This document shows positions 18,507 to 28,433 of a stretch of 64,000 bases of DNA, piece by piece. Numbering within the stretch: position 1 is the stretch's first letter; every line of letters begins with the position of its first letter. The position numbers were made by a program, and so were the translations under genes. The notes beneath the pieces are model-generated. The model saw nothing but the letters and a program-made list of their open reading frames with translations. It searched no databases and was not told the DNA's origin. The stretch lies in the NCBI RefSeq assembly GCF_003989825.1, contig NZ_RZHE01000008.1, forward strand, positions 124,001-188,000, written 5' to 3'. Source of the DNA: Vreelandella populi. GTDB taxonomy: Bacteria; Pseudomonadota; Gammaproteobacteria; Pseudomonadales; Halomonadaceae.

Positions 18507-19633
18507 TGGCTAAGCCAGAGGATCCTCGCACTGCGGGGCTTAATGTATACCGTGTGGGGGGTGCGGTGCGCGATGCACTGTTGGGTTGGCCGGTGTACGA
18601 CAACGATTGGGTCGTGGTAGGCGCAACACCCGATGTCATGCGGCAGCGAGGCTTCAAGCCTGTCGGGCGCGACTTTCCCGTGTTTTTGCATCCGGATTCC
18701 GCTGAAGAGTACGCCCTGGCGCGTACCGAGCGTAAGTCAGGCCATGGCTATTCAGGGTTTGAGGTGCACGCAAGCCCGGATGTCACGTTGGAGGAGGATC
18801 TGCTGCGCCGCGATCTTACTGTCAACGCTATCGCCCAAGGAGCCGATGGTCAGTTGGTTGATCCTTTTGACGGCCGGGGCGATATCGAAAAACGCGTGCT
18901 GAGACATATTTCCTCAGCGTTCAGTGAAGACCCGCTGCGCGTGCTGCGCACGGCACGGTTTCTAGCCCGCTACGCACCTTTGGGGTTTTCCATTGCTCTC
19001 GAAACCGTGGCCTTGATGACCAAGGTAAGCCAGAGTGGCGAGCTTGAGCACTTGGCTGCCGAGCGTGTATGGGTTGAGACGGAAAAGGCGCTGGGCGAAC
19101 CAAGCCCTGCGGTGTATTTCACAACCCTTGCCGAGTGCCAGGCGTTGAGTGTCTGGTTCCCTGAGCTTAGCGGTGAAGCGCTATCCCAAAGTCTGACATC
19201 ATTGAAATATGCTCCTGCTCAAAGTCAGGCGCCGCTTGCCCACTGGCGCTATGCACTGTTGGTTTGCGCGCTGGATGATACGGCTCGCGAGACACTGGCC
19301 CAGCGCTTGCGGCTACCCAATGCCGTTGCCCAGCTGGCGCGCCATGTGGCATTAACCCTGGAGCTAGTAAAGGCGTCCATGGACGCTGTGTCGGTACTGC
19401 ACTGGCTGGAACGCCTGGATGGCTGGCGCAAGCCCACTCAGGTGGATGCTCAGCTGGTATTGGTCGCAGAAGTGGCTGACGAAAAAGTCGCTGCCTTGGA
19501 GGCCGCCTGGAATAGCGCACGCGCGGTTAGTCCGCAAGCGATCATTGAACAGGGTTTTCAGGGAGCGGCGCTTGGGGAGGCGCTGCGTGAGCAGCGCAGG
19601 CTTGCGGTGGTGAATGCGCTTGAAAGCGCCTGA
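18506..19633 (+). CDS. cca: CCA tRNA nucleotidyltransferase without HD domain
   Basis: Adds or repairs the 3'-CCA of tRNA; 375 residues. The class II polymerase-beta head has '[13 protein letters not shown]' and the metal-binding DxD in '[12 protein letters not shown]', then '[14 protein letters not shown]' and '[16 protein letters not shown]'. The neck domain is '[15 protein letters not shown]'. E. coli Cca (412 residues) has a C-terminal HD phosphohydrolase domain; no HD motif is visible here, so phosphatase activity is not expected. The start is GTG 18506, overlapping the apaH stop. It runs head-on to folK with no gap. Confidence 0.93.
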   Translation: MAKPEDPRTAGLNVYRVGGAVRDALLGWPVYDNDWVVVGATPDVMRQRGFKPVGRDFPVFLHPDSAEEYALARTERKSGHGYSGFEVHASPDVTLEEDLLRRDLTVNAIAQGADGQLVDPFDGRGDIEKRVLRHISSAFSEDPLRVLRTARFLARYAPLGFSIALETVALMTKVSQSGELEHLAAERVWVETEKALGEPSPAVYFTTLAECQALSVWFPELSGEALSQSLTSLKYAPAQSQAPLAHWRYALLVCALDDTARETLAQRLRLPNAVAQLARHVALTLELVKASMDAVSVLHWLERLDGWRKPTQVDAQLVLVAEVADEKVAALEAAWNSARAVSPQAIIEQGFQGAALGEALREQRRLAVVNALESA

Positions 19634-20179
19634 CTATCGCGCTACTGCCTTGTAGGGCAAGACCTCCGCCCGGGATAGCCAAGCGTTACCCCAGGTAAAA
19701 TCAACTGGCCAGAGACGTTGGCTGCCCAGTGAGAAGTTGTTCCAGAGCGTGGCGTAGGGCGTATCGCAGGCCGGGTGCCGTTCATCGGGAAGCAATTCGG
19801 CCAGCGGCTGCAGGACAAACGCGTTGTCGATGATTTCAGCGCGGGGTAGGGCAATATCATCGACCACGCCGCAAAGATCGCCGACCGTTAGCAGGTCGAT
19901 ATCCAGCGCCCGGGGGCTGTACTTGAGCGTATCGGGCTTGCGGCCATGAATGACTTCAAGCGCCTTGGCCCAGGCCTGAAGCTCGCCCGGGGAGCGGTCG
20001 CTTTCAAAAGCCACCACCAGGTTATAAAAGTTGCGGCCGCCGCTAAAGCCAACCGGCTCGCTTTCAAACACCCGGGAGATCTGCAATGGGCCAAAGGTGT
20101 CAAAGAGTGCATCCAGACACAGACGAATATGACGAACAGGCTCGATGTTGCTGCCTAAACTGACGGTAACCAGACTCAT
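19634..20179 (-). CDS. folK: 2-amino-4-hydroxy-6-hydroxymethyldihydropteridine diphosphokinase
   Basis: Pyrophosphorylates the pterin precursor of folate using ATP; 181 residues, about 20 longer than E. coli HPPK. N-terminal 'VSLGSNIEP' and the signature 'KYSPRALDIDLLTVGD' (RxxDxDLL, magnesium-binding aspartates) are present, followed by 'LPRAEIIDNAFVLQPLAEL' (normally LPHP...R.FVL; here an Ala replaces the usual His). The C-terminal tail of about 40 residues is unlike the E. coli enzyme. Preceded by folB with a two-base gap, so the two form a folate mini-operon. Confidence 0.93.
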   Translation of the reverse strand: MSLVTVSLGSNIEPVRHIRLCLDALFDTFGPLQISRVFESEPVGFSGGRNFYNLVVAFESDRSPGELQAWAKALEVIHGRKPDTLKYSPRALDIDLLTVGDLCGVVDDIALPRAEIIDNAFVLQPLAELLPDERHPACDTPYATLWNNFSLGSQRLWPVDFTWGNAWLSRAEVLPYKAVAR

Positions 20180-20181
20180 GG

Positions 20182-20550
20182 TTACTCCTTGGCGGTCGGT
20201 AACTCGCCACGCGTGATTTCAAGACCGACGCTGGCCGCCTGGGGCACGGCGCCGGGCTTGCGTACTCTTAAGCGTAGCCAGGAAATCGGGAATTCGTGTC
20301 GCAAACATTCCGCCAGGCGCTCGGCAAAGGTTTCCACCAGAGCGAACTGATGCGCATCGGCAAAACGCTGGATCCGCTGGCAAATGGCCGCGTAGTCCAG
20401 GGTCAGGCTTAAATCATCCGTTGCGGCAGCCGGGCGGATATCGGTTGCCAGCGTAAGATCCAGGCTTAACGACTGTTGAATGGTGCGCTCCCAATCGTAG
20501 ACACCAATTACGGTATCTACCTTTAGCGCTTCGATCAAAATGCGATCCAC
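20182..20550 (-). CDS. folB: Dihydroneopterin aldolase
   Basis: Cleaves dihydroneopterin to 6-hydroxymethyldihydropterin and glycolaldehyde; 122 residues. The N-terminus 'DRILIEALKVDTVIGVYDWER' with the conserved 'IGVYDWE' and the 'LVETFAERLAECL' helix with 'VRKPGAVPQAASVGLEI' are typical of FolB. It is the first gene of folB-folK and divergent from plsY. Some relatives also epimerise the substrate (FolX-like), but the pattern fits FolB. Confidence 0.94.
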   Translation of the reverse strand: MDRILIEALKVDTVIGVYDWERTIQQSLSLDLTLATDIRPAAATDDLSLTLDYAAICQRIQRFADAHQFALVETFAERLAECLRHEFPISWLRLRVRKPGAVPQAASVGLEITRGELPTAKE

Positions 20551-20628
20551 GGGCTTTTCCTTGGCTGCAACAAGCCGGCGATTGTACGTTAGGATGAGGC
20601 GAAACGACAGCAGGACAGGAAAGACGCC

Positions 20629-21198
20629 ATGGTATGGATCGTAATCGGCTATTTAAGCGGCAGCTGGCTGGCCGCGATTAGCGTTTGCCGAGCGGCGGGC
20701 GTGAGCGACCCACGCTACTGTGGATCCTGTAACCCTGGCTTTTCAAACGTTCTGCGCCTTTACGGGCCGCGCCTGGCGGGTGCGACGTTGGTTCTTGATG
20801 CGTTCAAGGGCATACCTGTGGTGCTCGCCAGCAAGATGATGGCGCTACCGATAACCTGGCAAGGGCTGATTGGGTTGTCGGTCATGCTGGGGCACAGCTA
20901 TCCCGTCTGGTATGGATTTCGTGGGGGAAAAGCGGTGGCCAGCGCCTTAGGCGTACTGTTGATGCTGGTGCCGGGAGTGGCGTTAGTCAGTGCAGCCGTC
21001 TGGGCGCTGCTGGCATGGCGGCTTAAAACAGCCGCGCTTGCGTCTTTGGTGAGCGCCTTGATTGCCCCGCTTGCCTGTGCCTGGCTGGCGCCTGACTACT
21101 TGGGTGTGGTGGGATGCTTGAGCCTTCTGGTGCTGCTGCGTCATTGGCTCAATATTCGAAGGCTAAGGCGCGGTGAAGAGCCGCGCCTTAGGGGGTGA
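20629..21198 (+). CDS. plsY: Acyl-phosphate:glycerol-3-phosphate acyltransferase PlsY (divergent motif 1)
   Basis: An inner-membrane acyltransferase of 189 residues that acylates glycerol-3-phosphate with acyl-phosphate to start phospholipid synthesis. Five to seven hydrophobic segments are seen. Motif 1 reads 'CGSCNPGFSNVLR' where GSGNPGATNVLR is usual. Motif 2 'LGHSYPVWYGFRGGKAVA' and motif 3 'LNIRRLRRGEEPRL' are well kept. Beside folB and tsaD, the standard plsY neighbourhood. The last codons contain a strong hairpin. Start ATG 20629. Confidence 0.9.
   Translation: MVWIVIGYLSGSWLAAISVCRAAGVSDPRYCGSCNPGFSNVLRLYGPRLAGATLVLDAFKGIPVVLASKMMALPITWQGLIGLSVMLGHSYPVWYGFRGGKAVASALGVLLMLVPGVALVSAAVWALLAWRLKTAALASLVSALIAPLACAWLAPDYLGVVGCLSLLVLLRHWLNIRRLRRGEEPRLRG
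21163..21191. terminator. Hairpin between convergent plsY and tsaD
   Basis: A perfect 11-bp inverted repeat (CTAAGGCGCGG / CCGCGCCTTAG) with a 7-base loop lies inside the last codons of plsY, just before its stop and four bases from the tsaD stop. There is no clear T-tract. It may serve as a terminator or 3'-end stabiliser. Confidence 0.4.
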
Positions 21199-21201
21199 TC
21201 A

Positions 21202-22251
21202 TCAGGAGGCGCTGGGCGCTGCCAACTGCTCAAGCGGCCAGCGCGGGGTAGCCTGCATGACGCCGTCACTATCCTGCTCGCCAGCCGCCAGGCGCTGTGC
21301 GCCCACGTAGGCAATCATGGCGCCGTTATCCGTACAGAAGCGCCCACGTGGGTAGTACGCCTTGGCCTCACGCTTTTGACATTCAAGCGCCAGACGCTCG
21401 CGCAGCCGCTGATTGGCGCTGACGCCGCCTGCCACCACCAGCCGCTTAAGGCCCGTTTGGTCCAGCGCGCGGCGGCATTTTATCACAAGCGTATCAACGA
21501 CCGCCTCTTCAAAGGCACGAGCAACATCGGCGCGGGCCTGCTCGTTAAGCTCACCCGCGGCTTCCAACTGGCGGATGGCGGTTAACGTATGCGTCTTAAG
21601 GCCTGAAAAGCTGAAATCAAGCCCCGGGCGGTCGGTCATGGGACGCGGGAAGCGAAACCGTTTGGGGTCACCCTGTTCAGCCAGTCGGGCCACTTCCGGG
21701 CCGCCCGGGTAGGCAAGCCCCAGCATTTTGGCCGCTTTGTCGAACGCTTCGCCGGCGGCGTCATCCACCGATTCCCCTAGTAGCTGATAATTCCCCAGGC
21801 CTTTCACCTCTACTAGCTGGGTGTGCCCGCCTGACACCAGGAGCGCCACAAAAGGAAATTGCGGGGCGTCCTCTTCCAGCATAGGCGCGAGTAGGTGGCC
21901 TTCCATATGATGCACGCCAAGTACCGGGATGCCCAAGGCACGTGCCATGCCGTGAGCGGTGCTGGCGCCCACCATCAGCGCGCCGACCAGCCCAGGCCCT
22001 GCGGTATAGGCAATGCCGTCAATATCCTGCCGGGTCAGTTTGGCGTCGATGAGTACCTGCTCAATTAGCGGAAGCAGCCGACGCGTATGGTCGCGCGAGG
22101 CCAGTTCAGGCACCACGCCGCCGTAATCCGCGTGCATGGCAATCTGGCTATACAGCGCATCGGCCAGCAAGCCGCTACCACCAGTCAATGAGGTATCGTA
22201 AAGCGCGACGCCGGTTTCGTCGCAGGAAGTTTCGATGCCCAATACGCGCAT
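21202..22251 (-). CDS. tsaD: tRNA N6-adenosine threonylcarbamoyltransferase TsaD
   Basis: Catalytic subunit for t6A37 formation on ANN-reading tRNAs, working with TsaB, TsaC and TsaE. 349 residues from ATG 22251, which gives the standard start [16 protein letters not shown]; a longer frame to 22332 was rejected. The ASKHA fold has '[18 protein letters not shown]' and the metal-binding HxxxH in '[14 protein letters not shown]'. '[11 protein letters not shown]', '[19 protein letters not shown]' and '[13 protein letters not shown]' are conserved. Divergent from rpsU, the classical arrangement. Confidence 0.97.
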   Translation of the reverse strand: MRVLGIETSCDETGVALYDTSLTGGSGLLADALYSQIAMHADYGGVVPELASRDHTRRLLPLIEQVLIDAKLTRQDIDGIAYTAGPGLVGALMVGASTAHGMARALGIPVLGVHHMEGHLLAPMLEEDAPQFPFVALLVSGGHTQLVEVKGLGNYQLLGESVDDAAGEAFDKAAKMLGLAYPGGPEVARLAEQGDPKRFRFPRPMTDRPGLDFSFSGLKTHTLTAIRQLEAAGELNEQARADVARAFEEAVVDTLVIKCRRALDQTGLKRLVVAGGVSANQRLRERLALECQKREAKAYYPRGRFCTDNGAMIAYVGAQRLAAGEQDSDGVMQATPRWPLEQLAAPSAS

Positions 22252-22326
22252 AGCAGAAAAGACTCTTCGGGTGAATATGGGTAAACGTCGTAGTCTACCA
22301 TTGTCAGGCAATAACCGCGTAAGCAT

Positions 22327-22355
22327 TTGCAAAGACGGTCTTTCACGACTAGACT
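22327..22355 (+). promoter_or_regulatory. Sigma-70 promoter of the rpsU-dnaG-rpoD operon
   Basis: TTGCAA (22327-22332) and TAGACT (22350-22355) are separated by exactly 17 bp. Transcription would begin near 22362 and give an approximately 97-base leader to rpsU. The hexamers are read from the sequence; activity is inferred. Confidence 0.55.
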
Positions 22356-22380
22356 ATCGTGCGCTGTAAAACTGGGTCGT

Positions 22381-22413
22381 ACACCGCACTGGCAGTTATG
22401 CAATCAGCGGTGT
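22381..22413 (+). promoter_or_regulatory. Hairpin in the rpsU leader
   Basis: ACACCGC (22381-22387) and GCGGTGT (22407-22413) form a perfect 7-bp stem around a 19-base loop, 46 bases before the rpsU start. It could be a site for autoregulation by S21 or an mRNA stability element. No T-tract follows, so it is not a terminator. Confidence 0.35.
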
Positions 22414-22458
22414 GCGTACTATCCGAACTCAAGACTCCTTAAGGTAGGTGAGTGCTTA

Positions 22459-22674
22459 ATGCCTTCTGTAAAAGTACGTGATAACGAGCCGTTTGACGTC
22501 GCCCTGCGTCGCTTCAAACGTTCTTGCGAAAAAGCCGGTGTTCTCTCTGAAGTACGCCGTCGCGAGCACTATGAGAAGCCGACTGCTGAGCGTAAACGCA
22601 AAGCGGCAGCTGCCGTAAAACGCCACGCCAAGAAGGTTCAGCGTGAGCAAAAGCGTTTCGAACGGCTCTATTGA
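22459..22674 (+). CDS. rpsU: 30S ribosomal protein S21
   Basis: A basic protein of 71 residues of the small ribosomal subunit, needed for efficient initiation. The sequence '[20 protein letters not shown]' followed by '[18 protein letters not shown]' matches E. coli S21 closely over its whole length. Start ATG 22459 is preceded by AAGGTAGGTG. It opens the macromolecular synthesis operon rpsU-dnaG-rpoD and is followed by an intrinsic terminator that probably attenuates the distal genes. Confidence 0.98.
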   Translation: MPSVKVRDNEPFDVALRRFKRSCEKAGVLSEVRRREHYEKPTAERKRKAAAAVKRHAKKVQREQKRFERLY

Positions 22675-22730
22675 TCCGTACCTGGGGAAGGTCAGAGTAG
22701 TTAGCTGGCCATCTCAAGAGGGATGCCAAG

Positions 22731-22759
22731 CGGCCGCCACTAGGTGGCCGTTTGTTTTT
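22731..22759 (+). terminator. Attenuator-like terminator between rpsU and dnaG
   Basis: An 8-bp stem (CGGCCGCC / GGTGGCCG, one G-T pair) with loop ACTA is followed by TTTGTTTTT. The E. coli operon has a terminator (T1) at the same place that limits dnaG expression relative to rpsU. Confidence 0.85.
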
Positions 22760-22866
22760 CGATTTATCTCTCGTTGTTTAAGGTGATCTGGCGATACGTC
22801 TGATGACCCTAAGCAACGCTTTAACTATCAGTAAACCAGCGCTCTGCGCGAGGATGTCCGCAGTTC

Positions 22867-24720
22867 ATGGCAGGCCAGATTCCACAGCGTTTTATTGAGG
22901 ACCTGCTCGGCCGCGTTGATGTGGTAGAGGTCGTTGGCGAGCGCGTGCAGCTAAAAAAGGCCGGCCGGAACTATGCTGGGCTTTGCCCTTTTCATCAGGA
23001 AAAAACGCCCTCTTTTACGGTGAGCGCTGATAAGCAGTTTTATCACTGCTTTGGCTGTGGCGCGCACGGAAATGCACTACGCTTTCTGATGGAGTACGAC
23101 AAGCTTCCTTTTCCTGAAGCGGTAGAGCAGTTGGCCGGCCGTCTAGGGCTTGATGTACCTCGTGAAGGTGCTGATGACCCCCATGCCCGGGAGCGTGATA
23201 AAAAGCGCAAAGAGGGCGTTAACCTGCTTGAGCTTGCTGCCAGCTTCTACCGAGAACGGCTCAAGATGGGCGAAGGCCAAAGCGCTAAACGCTACCTGGA
23301 AGGTCGCGGGCTCTCATCTGAGGTGATTCAAACCTACGGGATTGGTTATGCGCCGGGCAGTTGGGAAGCGCTTAAACAACATTTAGGTGAGCGCGGTATT
23401 TCGGAGACTGTTCAGGTCGAGTATGGCCTGCTGATTCACCGTGAGGACACCGGGCGAACCTACGATCGCTTTCGCGATCGGGTGATGTTCCCGATCCGTG
23501 ACTTGCGTGGGCGTACGATTGCCTTTGGCGGCCGGGTGATGGGCGATGAACAGCCCAAATATCTCAACTCGCCGGAAACACCAGTGTTTCATAAAGGGCG
23601 CGAGCTGTACGGCCTGTATGAGGCGCGTCAGGCATCCAGCAAGCTTGAACAGCTGGTCATGGTGGAAGGGTATATGGATGTGGTGGCACTGGCGCAATAC
23701 GGCATTCATAACGCCGTTGCCACGTTGGGTACGGCCACGACAGAAGACCATTTAAGCCGCCTGTTCCGGCTGGTTAGCCGAGTGGTGTTCTGTTTTGACG
23801 GTGACCGTGCTGGGCGCCAAGCCGCTAGCCGGGCACTGGAAACTGCGTTGCCGCTGATGATTGATGGGCGTGAAGCGCGGTTTCTGTTTCTGCCTGAAAG
23901 TGATGACCCGGACACGCTGGTACGCCGTGAAGGGGCTGACGCTTTTCGGGATCGTGTTACCTGTGCGATGCCGCTTTCTGAGTTCCTGTTTGAGCAGGCC
24001 GCCCAAGGGCGTGATCTAAACACCGTGGAAGGGCGGGAGCGCTTTGCAAGTCAGGTGCTTGAAGCGTTGAACAAGGTGCCTGAAGGAATGCTCAGGTCGT
24101 TGCTGCTGGAAGCGCTTGCTAAACGCAGCGGGTTGGCTCAGCAGCAGTTGCAGGCGCTTTTGGAGAAGCGCACAGCGCCTCCCAAAGAGCATGCCTACTG
24201 GGAGCCGGTAGCAGAATCTGAGGCTGAAGAAAGCAGGGAACCTGAAAATGGCAGGCGGTCTAAGCCCAAGACGCGCAGCCAGGTACTGTCGCCGGTGGGG
24301 CGAATCGTGCAGCTGCTTTTGCATGAGCCGGGCATTGTATCGGCGCTGCCGGATACGCTTGAGTGGCTGCCAGAAGATGACTACACATCGTTATGCCGTG
24401 ATTTGGTTGCCCTATTGCAGGCCGGACGTTACCGCAGCCCACAAGTGGTGTTGGCACATTTTCAAGGCAGTCCTCAGGGCCAGGTGTTGGCAGAACTTGC
24501 CAAGCGGGAATTACTGCTTCCAAAAGACACGCGAGAGGCAGAGCTTTTAAGTCTTTTAGAGTACTTGAAGAGCAAACAGCAGCAGCTGTCCCCGCAGAAA
24601 GAAGTAGAAACGCTGGTGGAGCAGTTTGCTGCGTTAGTTAAAAAGCAGGAGTCTGGTGAAAAGCTGTCGGCTGACGAAAGACAAAAGTTCATGAAATTGT
24701 TAGCGATGACTAAACACTAG
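22867..24720 (+). CDS. dnaG: DNA primase
   Basis: Synthesises RNA primers at the replication fork; 617 residues. The N-terminal CHC2 zinc finger is seen at 'CPFHQEKTPSFTVS' and 'FYHCFGCGAHGNALRFLM'. The catalytic core has 'YGIGYAPGSWEAL' and 'DRVMFPIRDLRGRTIAFGGRVMG'. The TOPRIM domain 'MVEGYMDVVALAQYG' carries the catalytic Glu, and 'FCFDGDRAGRQAA' the Asp pair. The C-terminal region (about 470-617) is the DnaB-interaction domain. Start ATG 22867 gives MAGQIPQRFIEDLLGR, as in E. coli. Confidence 0.98.
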   Translation: MAGQIPQRFIEDLLGRVDVVEVVGERVQLKKAGRNYAGLCPFHQEKTPSFTVSADKQFYHCFGCGAHGNALRFLMEYDKLPFPEAVEQLAGRLGLDVPREGADDPHARERDKKRKEGVNLLELAASFYRERLKMGEGQSAKRYLEGRGLSSEVIQTYGIGYAPGSWEALKQHLGERGISETVQVEYGLLIHREDTGRTYDRFRDRVMFPIRDLRGRTIAFGGRVMGDEQPKYLNSPETPVFHKGRELYGLYEARQASSKLEQLVMVEGYMDVVALAQYGIHNAVATLGTATTEDHLSRLFRLVSRVVFCFDGDRAGRQAASRALETALPLMIDGREARFLFLPESDDPDTLVRREGADAFRDRVTCAMPLSEFLFEQAAQGRDLNTVEGRERFASQVLEALNKVPEGMLRSLLLEALAKRSGLAQQQLQALLEKRTAPPKEHAYWEPVAESEAEESREPENGRRSKPKTRSQVLSPVGRIVQLLLHEPGIVSALPDTLEWLPEDDYTSLCRDLVALLQAGRYRSPQVVLAHFQGSPQGQVLAELAKRELLLPKDTREAELLSLLEYLKSKQQQLSPQKEVETLVEQFAALVKKQESGEKLSADERQKFMKLLAMTKH

Positions 24721-24946
24721 ATGAGACTTTTGGGGCGAGGGGGGTTGAATTTTGCTCATCTCAGCACCAGATAATGGTTAGTCGCCAAACGCTGAGCTAA
24801 CCGAATAACCTAACACACCTGATTGACCGCGCAAATACGTTATGCTGGAAAAAGTTCAGTAAATTACGCTATACTGTTCGGCTTGTTGAGTTTAATCGAT
24901 TCAGCGCTCTAGGTGTTTCATTCTTCTTCGTCGAGATAGGGTTTCT

Positions 24947-26803
<1,857 letters not shown>

Positions 26804-26863
26804 ATAATCCCGGGCAGGTAGCATGAAAAAGCCGCTGCTTTTAAACGGCAGTTGCAGCGTATT

Positions 26864-26900
26864 GACAAGACCCCACTTCAAGTGGGGTCTTGTCGTTTCA
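26864..26900 (+). terminator. Strong hairpin terminator after rpoD
   Basis: A near-perfect 31-base palindrome with GACAAGACCCCACTT pairing to AAGTGGGGTCTTGTC, 60 bases after rpoD. The tail GTTTC is only weakly T-rich, but the stem is very stable. Confidence 0.75.
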
Positions 26901-27242
26901 GGCCGGTACATTGCTAGCCGCTCCCCTAAACGTGAAACAGCTTCCCAGGCTTACCCAAGCCGGTTAGCAGAATTGGCGCGAACTATGGAAGCTCGCTTTA
27001 TGTATCTTCTGGAATGCTATTTTTAATAGCCTCTCTTATATACACATCACGTCCTTCACCGAAATTCCGTTCAACGATATAAACTAATTCTTTAGTAGTG
27101 GATTTGTCGGCCGATATTCCTATGGTGGCTTAGTGCTCACGTGCCGCCTCATTACTAGAAAAGGCTCAGCGTGAATCAGGCTGCGCATACCCAGGCCCGT
27201 CTATAACAACGGGCTTGATAGATAGGCTGACAAGGAAGCGCA
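26901..27242 (+). other. Intergenic leader region before the binding-protein/chemoreceptor pair
   Basis: About 340 bases with no convincing gene; the short open frames have no ribosome site or recognisable product. It holds a FliA-type promoter (27091-27117), then a small inverted repeat GCCCGT-N8-ACGGGC (27195-27214) in the leader, and a Shine-Dalgarno AAGGAAG just before ATG 27243. Confidence 0.6.
27091..27117 (+). promoter_or_regulatory. Putative FliA (sigma-28) flagellar promoter
   Basis: TTTAGTAG, an 11-base spacer and GCCGATAT. The consensus for FliA is TAAAGTTT-N11-GCCGATAA. The -10 half matches 7 of 8 with exact spacing; the -35 half matches only 4 of 8. It lies about 120 bases ahead of the binding-protein/chemoreceptor pair, a typical FliA-controlled gene class. 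Confidence 0.5.
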
Positions 27243-28397
27243 ATGCGGCGATTAAAAATATGGTTAGTAGCAGGAATGCTGGCGTCGCCTTTGGCGCAAG
27301 CAGAGCTTAAGTTCGGTATCGTAGCGCCTGAAACAGGCGGTGCAGCCTCCATGGGACTGGAAATGCAACAAGGCATCCGGACCTATTTTGCCGAGGTCAA
27401 CGCAGAAGGTGGCGTCAACGGGCAGTCGCTGACGCTCATTTCCCATGATGACCAGTATGACCCTTTACTGGCGGCAAAGCATACGCGTGCCATGATAGCT
27501 AATGAGAGCATTCTGGCCGCGATTGGCAACGTCGGCACACCGACAGCGGCCGTTACCGTGCCTATTCATAATGAAGCAGAAATGCTGTTATATGGCGCGT
27601 TTACCGGTGCCGGATTGCTGCGTCGATCCCCGCCTGACCGTTATATCGTCAACTATCGGGCAAGCTATGCAGAAGAAGCCGCCACCATGATTAACGGATT
27701 GCTGGAGGCTGGCATTGAGCCTGATGAAATCGCGTTTTTCACCCAGAACGATAGTTTTGGAGATGCGGGCTATCACGGTGCGATCAATGCGCTGCATGAA
27801 AGGGGAGTAACAGACACCGAGCGCTTGGCGCACGGGCGCTTCACGCGTGGCACACGTAATATCCACCAGGGCCTTGCTACCATTTTGCAGGCACCGGTAC
27901 CTCCCCGTGCTGTCATCATCGTTAGTACGTTTGGGCCAGCCGCCGATTTTATTCGCGAAGCACGCAAGGACTTGGAGGACACGCTTTTTCTGAATGTTTC
28001 CTTCGTGGGTAGCCAGGCGTTGCTTAATGAATTGGGCGATATGGCGGAGGGTGTCATGGTCACTCAAGTAGTGCCTCCGTTGGATTCTGCGCTACCTGCC
28101 GTTGAGCGCTACCGCGCGGCCTTGCAGCGCTACGCCGATGGCGCCGAGCCCAGCTTCATTTCCCTGGAAGGCTATCTGGCTGCCAAGCTTTTCGTTGAAG
28201 GCGTCAAGGCGGCGGGCACTGCGCCTGATCGCGCTTCCATCGTGAATGGATTGCTTAGCCTTGAGAATGTCGATATTGGACTGGACGCACCCCTGACGCT
28301 CAGCGCTGACCTTCATCAAGCCAGTCATGCCGTATGGCCCACCATCATTCGTAACGGCCGTTTCGAGCCCGTGAACTGGGCCACGCTTACACCATAA
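27243..28397 (+). CDS. Periplasmic binding protein, branched-chain amino acid (LivJ-like) type
   Basis: A secreted type-1 periplasmic binding protein of 384 residues. The signal peptide is cut near 'ASPLAQAELKFG'. 'GIVAPETGGAASMGLEMQQGIRTYFAEVNAEGGVNGQ' and 'DDQYDPLLAAKHTRAMI' are the classical Leu/Ile/Val/amide-binding pattern, and 'FTQNDSFGDAGYHG' the second lobe. No permease or ATPase gene is nearby. Instead a chemoreceptor follows 36 bases downstream, so the protein may present its ligand to that receptor rather than to a transporter. The ligand is unknown (amino acid, amide or similar). A FliA-type promoter lies upstream. Confidence 0.85.
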   Translation: MRRLKIWLVAGMLASPLAQAELKFGIVAPETGGAASMGLEMQQGIRTYFAEVNAEGGVNGQSLTLISHDDQYDPLLAAKHTRAMIANESILAAIGNVGTPTAAVTVPIHNEAEMLLYGAFTGAGLLRRSPPDRYIVNYRASYAEEAATMINGLLEAGIEPDEIAFFTQNDSFGDAGYHGAINALHERGVTDTERLAHGRFTRGTRNIHQGLATILQAPVPPRAVIIVSTFGPAADFIREARKDLEDTLFLNVSFVGSQALLNELGDMAEGVMVTQVVPPLDSALPAVERYRAALQRYADGAEPSFISLEGYLAAKLFVEGVKAAGTAPDRASIVNGLLSLENVDIGLDAPLTLSADLHQASHAVWPTIIRNGRFEPVNWATLTP

Positions 28398-28433
28398 AAG
28401 TGCGTTTTCCTTATCCCCTGACAGCGAAAAAAT

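Noticed and set aside
24820..24875. Possible rpoD promoter hexamers (TTGACC, TATGCT, TATACT)
   Set aside because: Spacings are not 16-18 bp for any pair; TATACT alone is too weak to annotate.
26823..27026. 67-codon frame after rpoD
   Set aside because: Contains the rpoD terminator hairpin in its middle and has no ribosome site or homolog.
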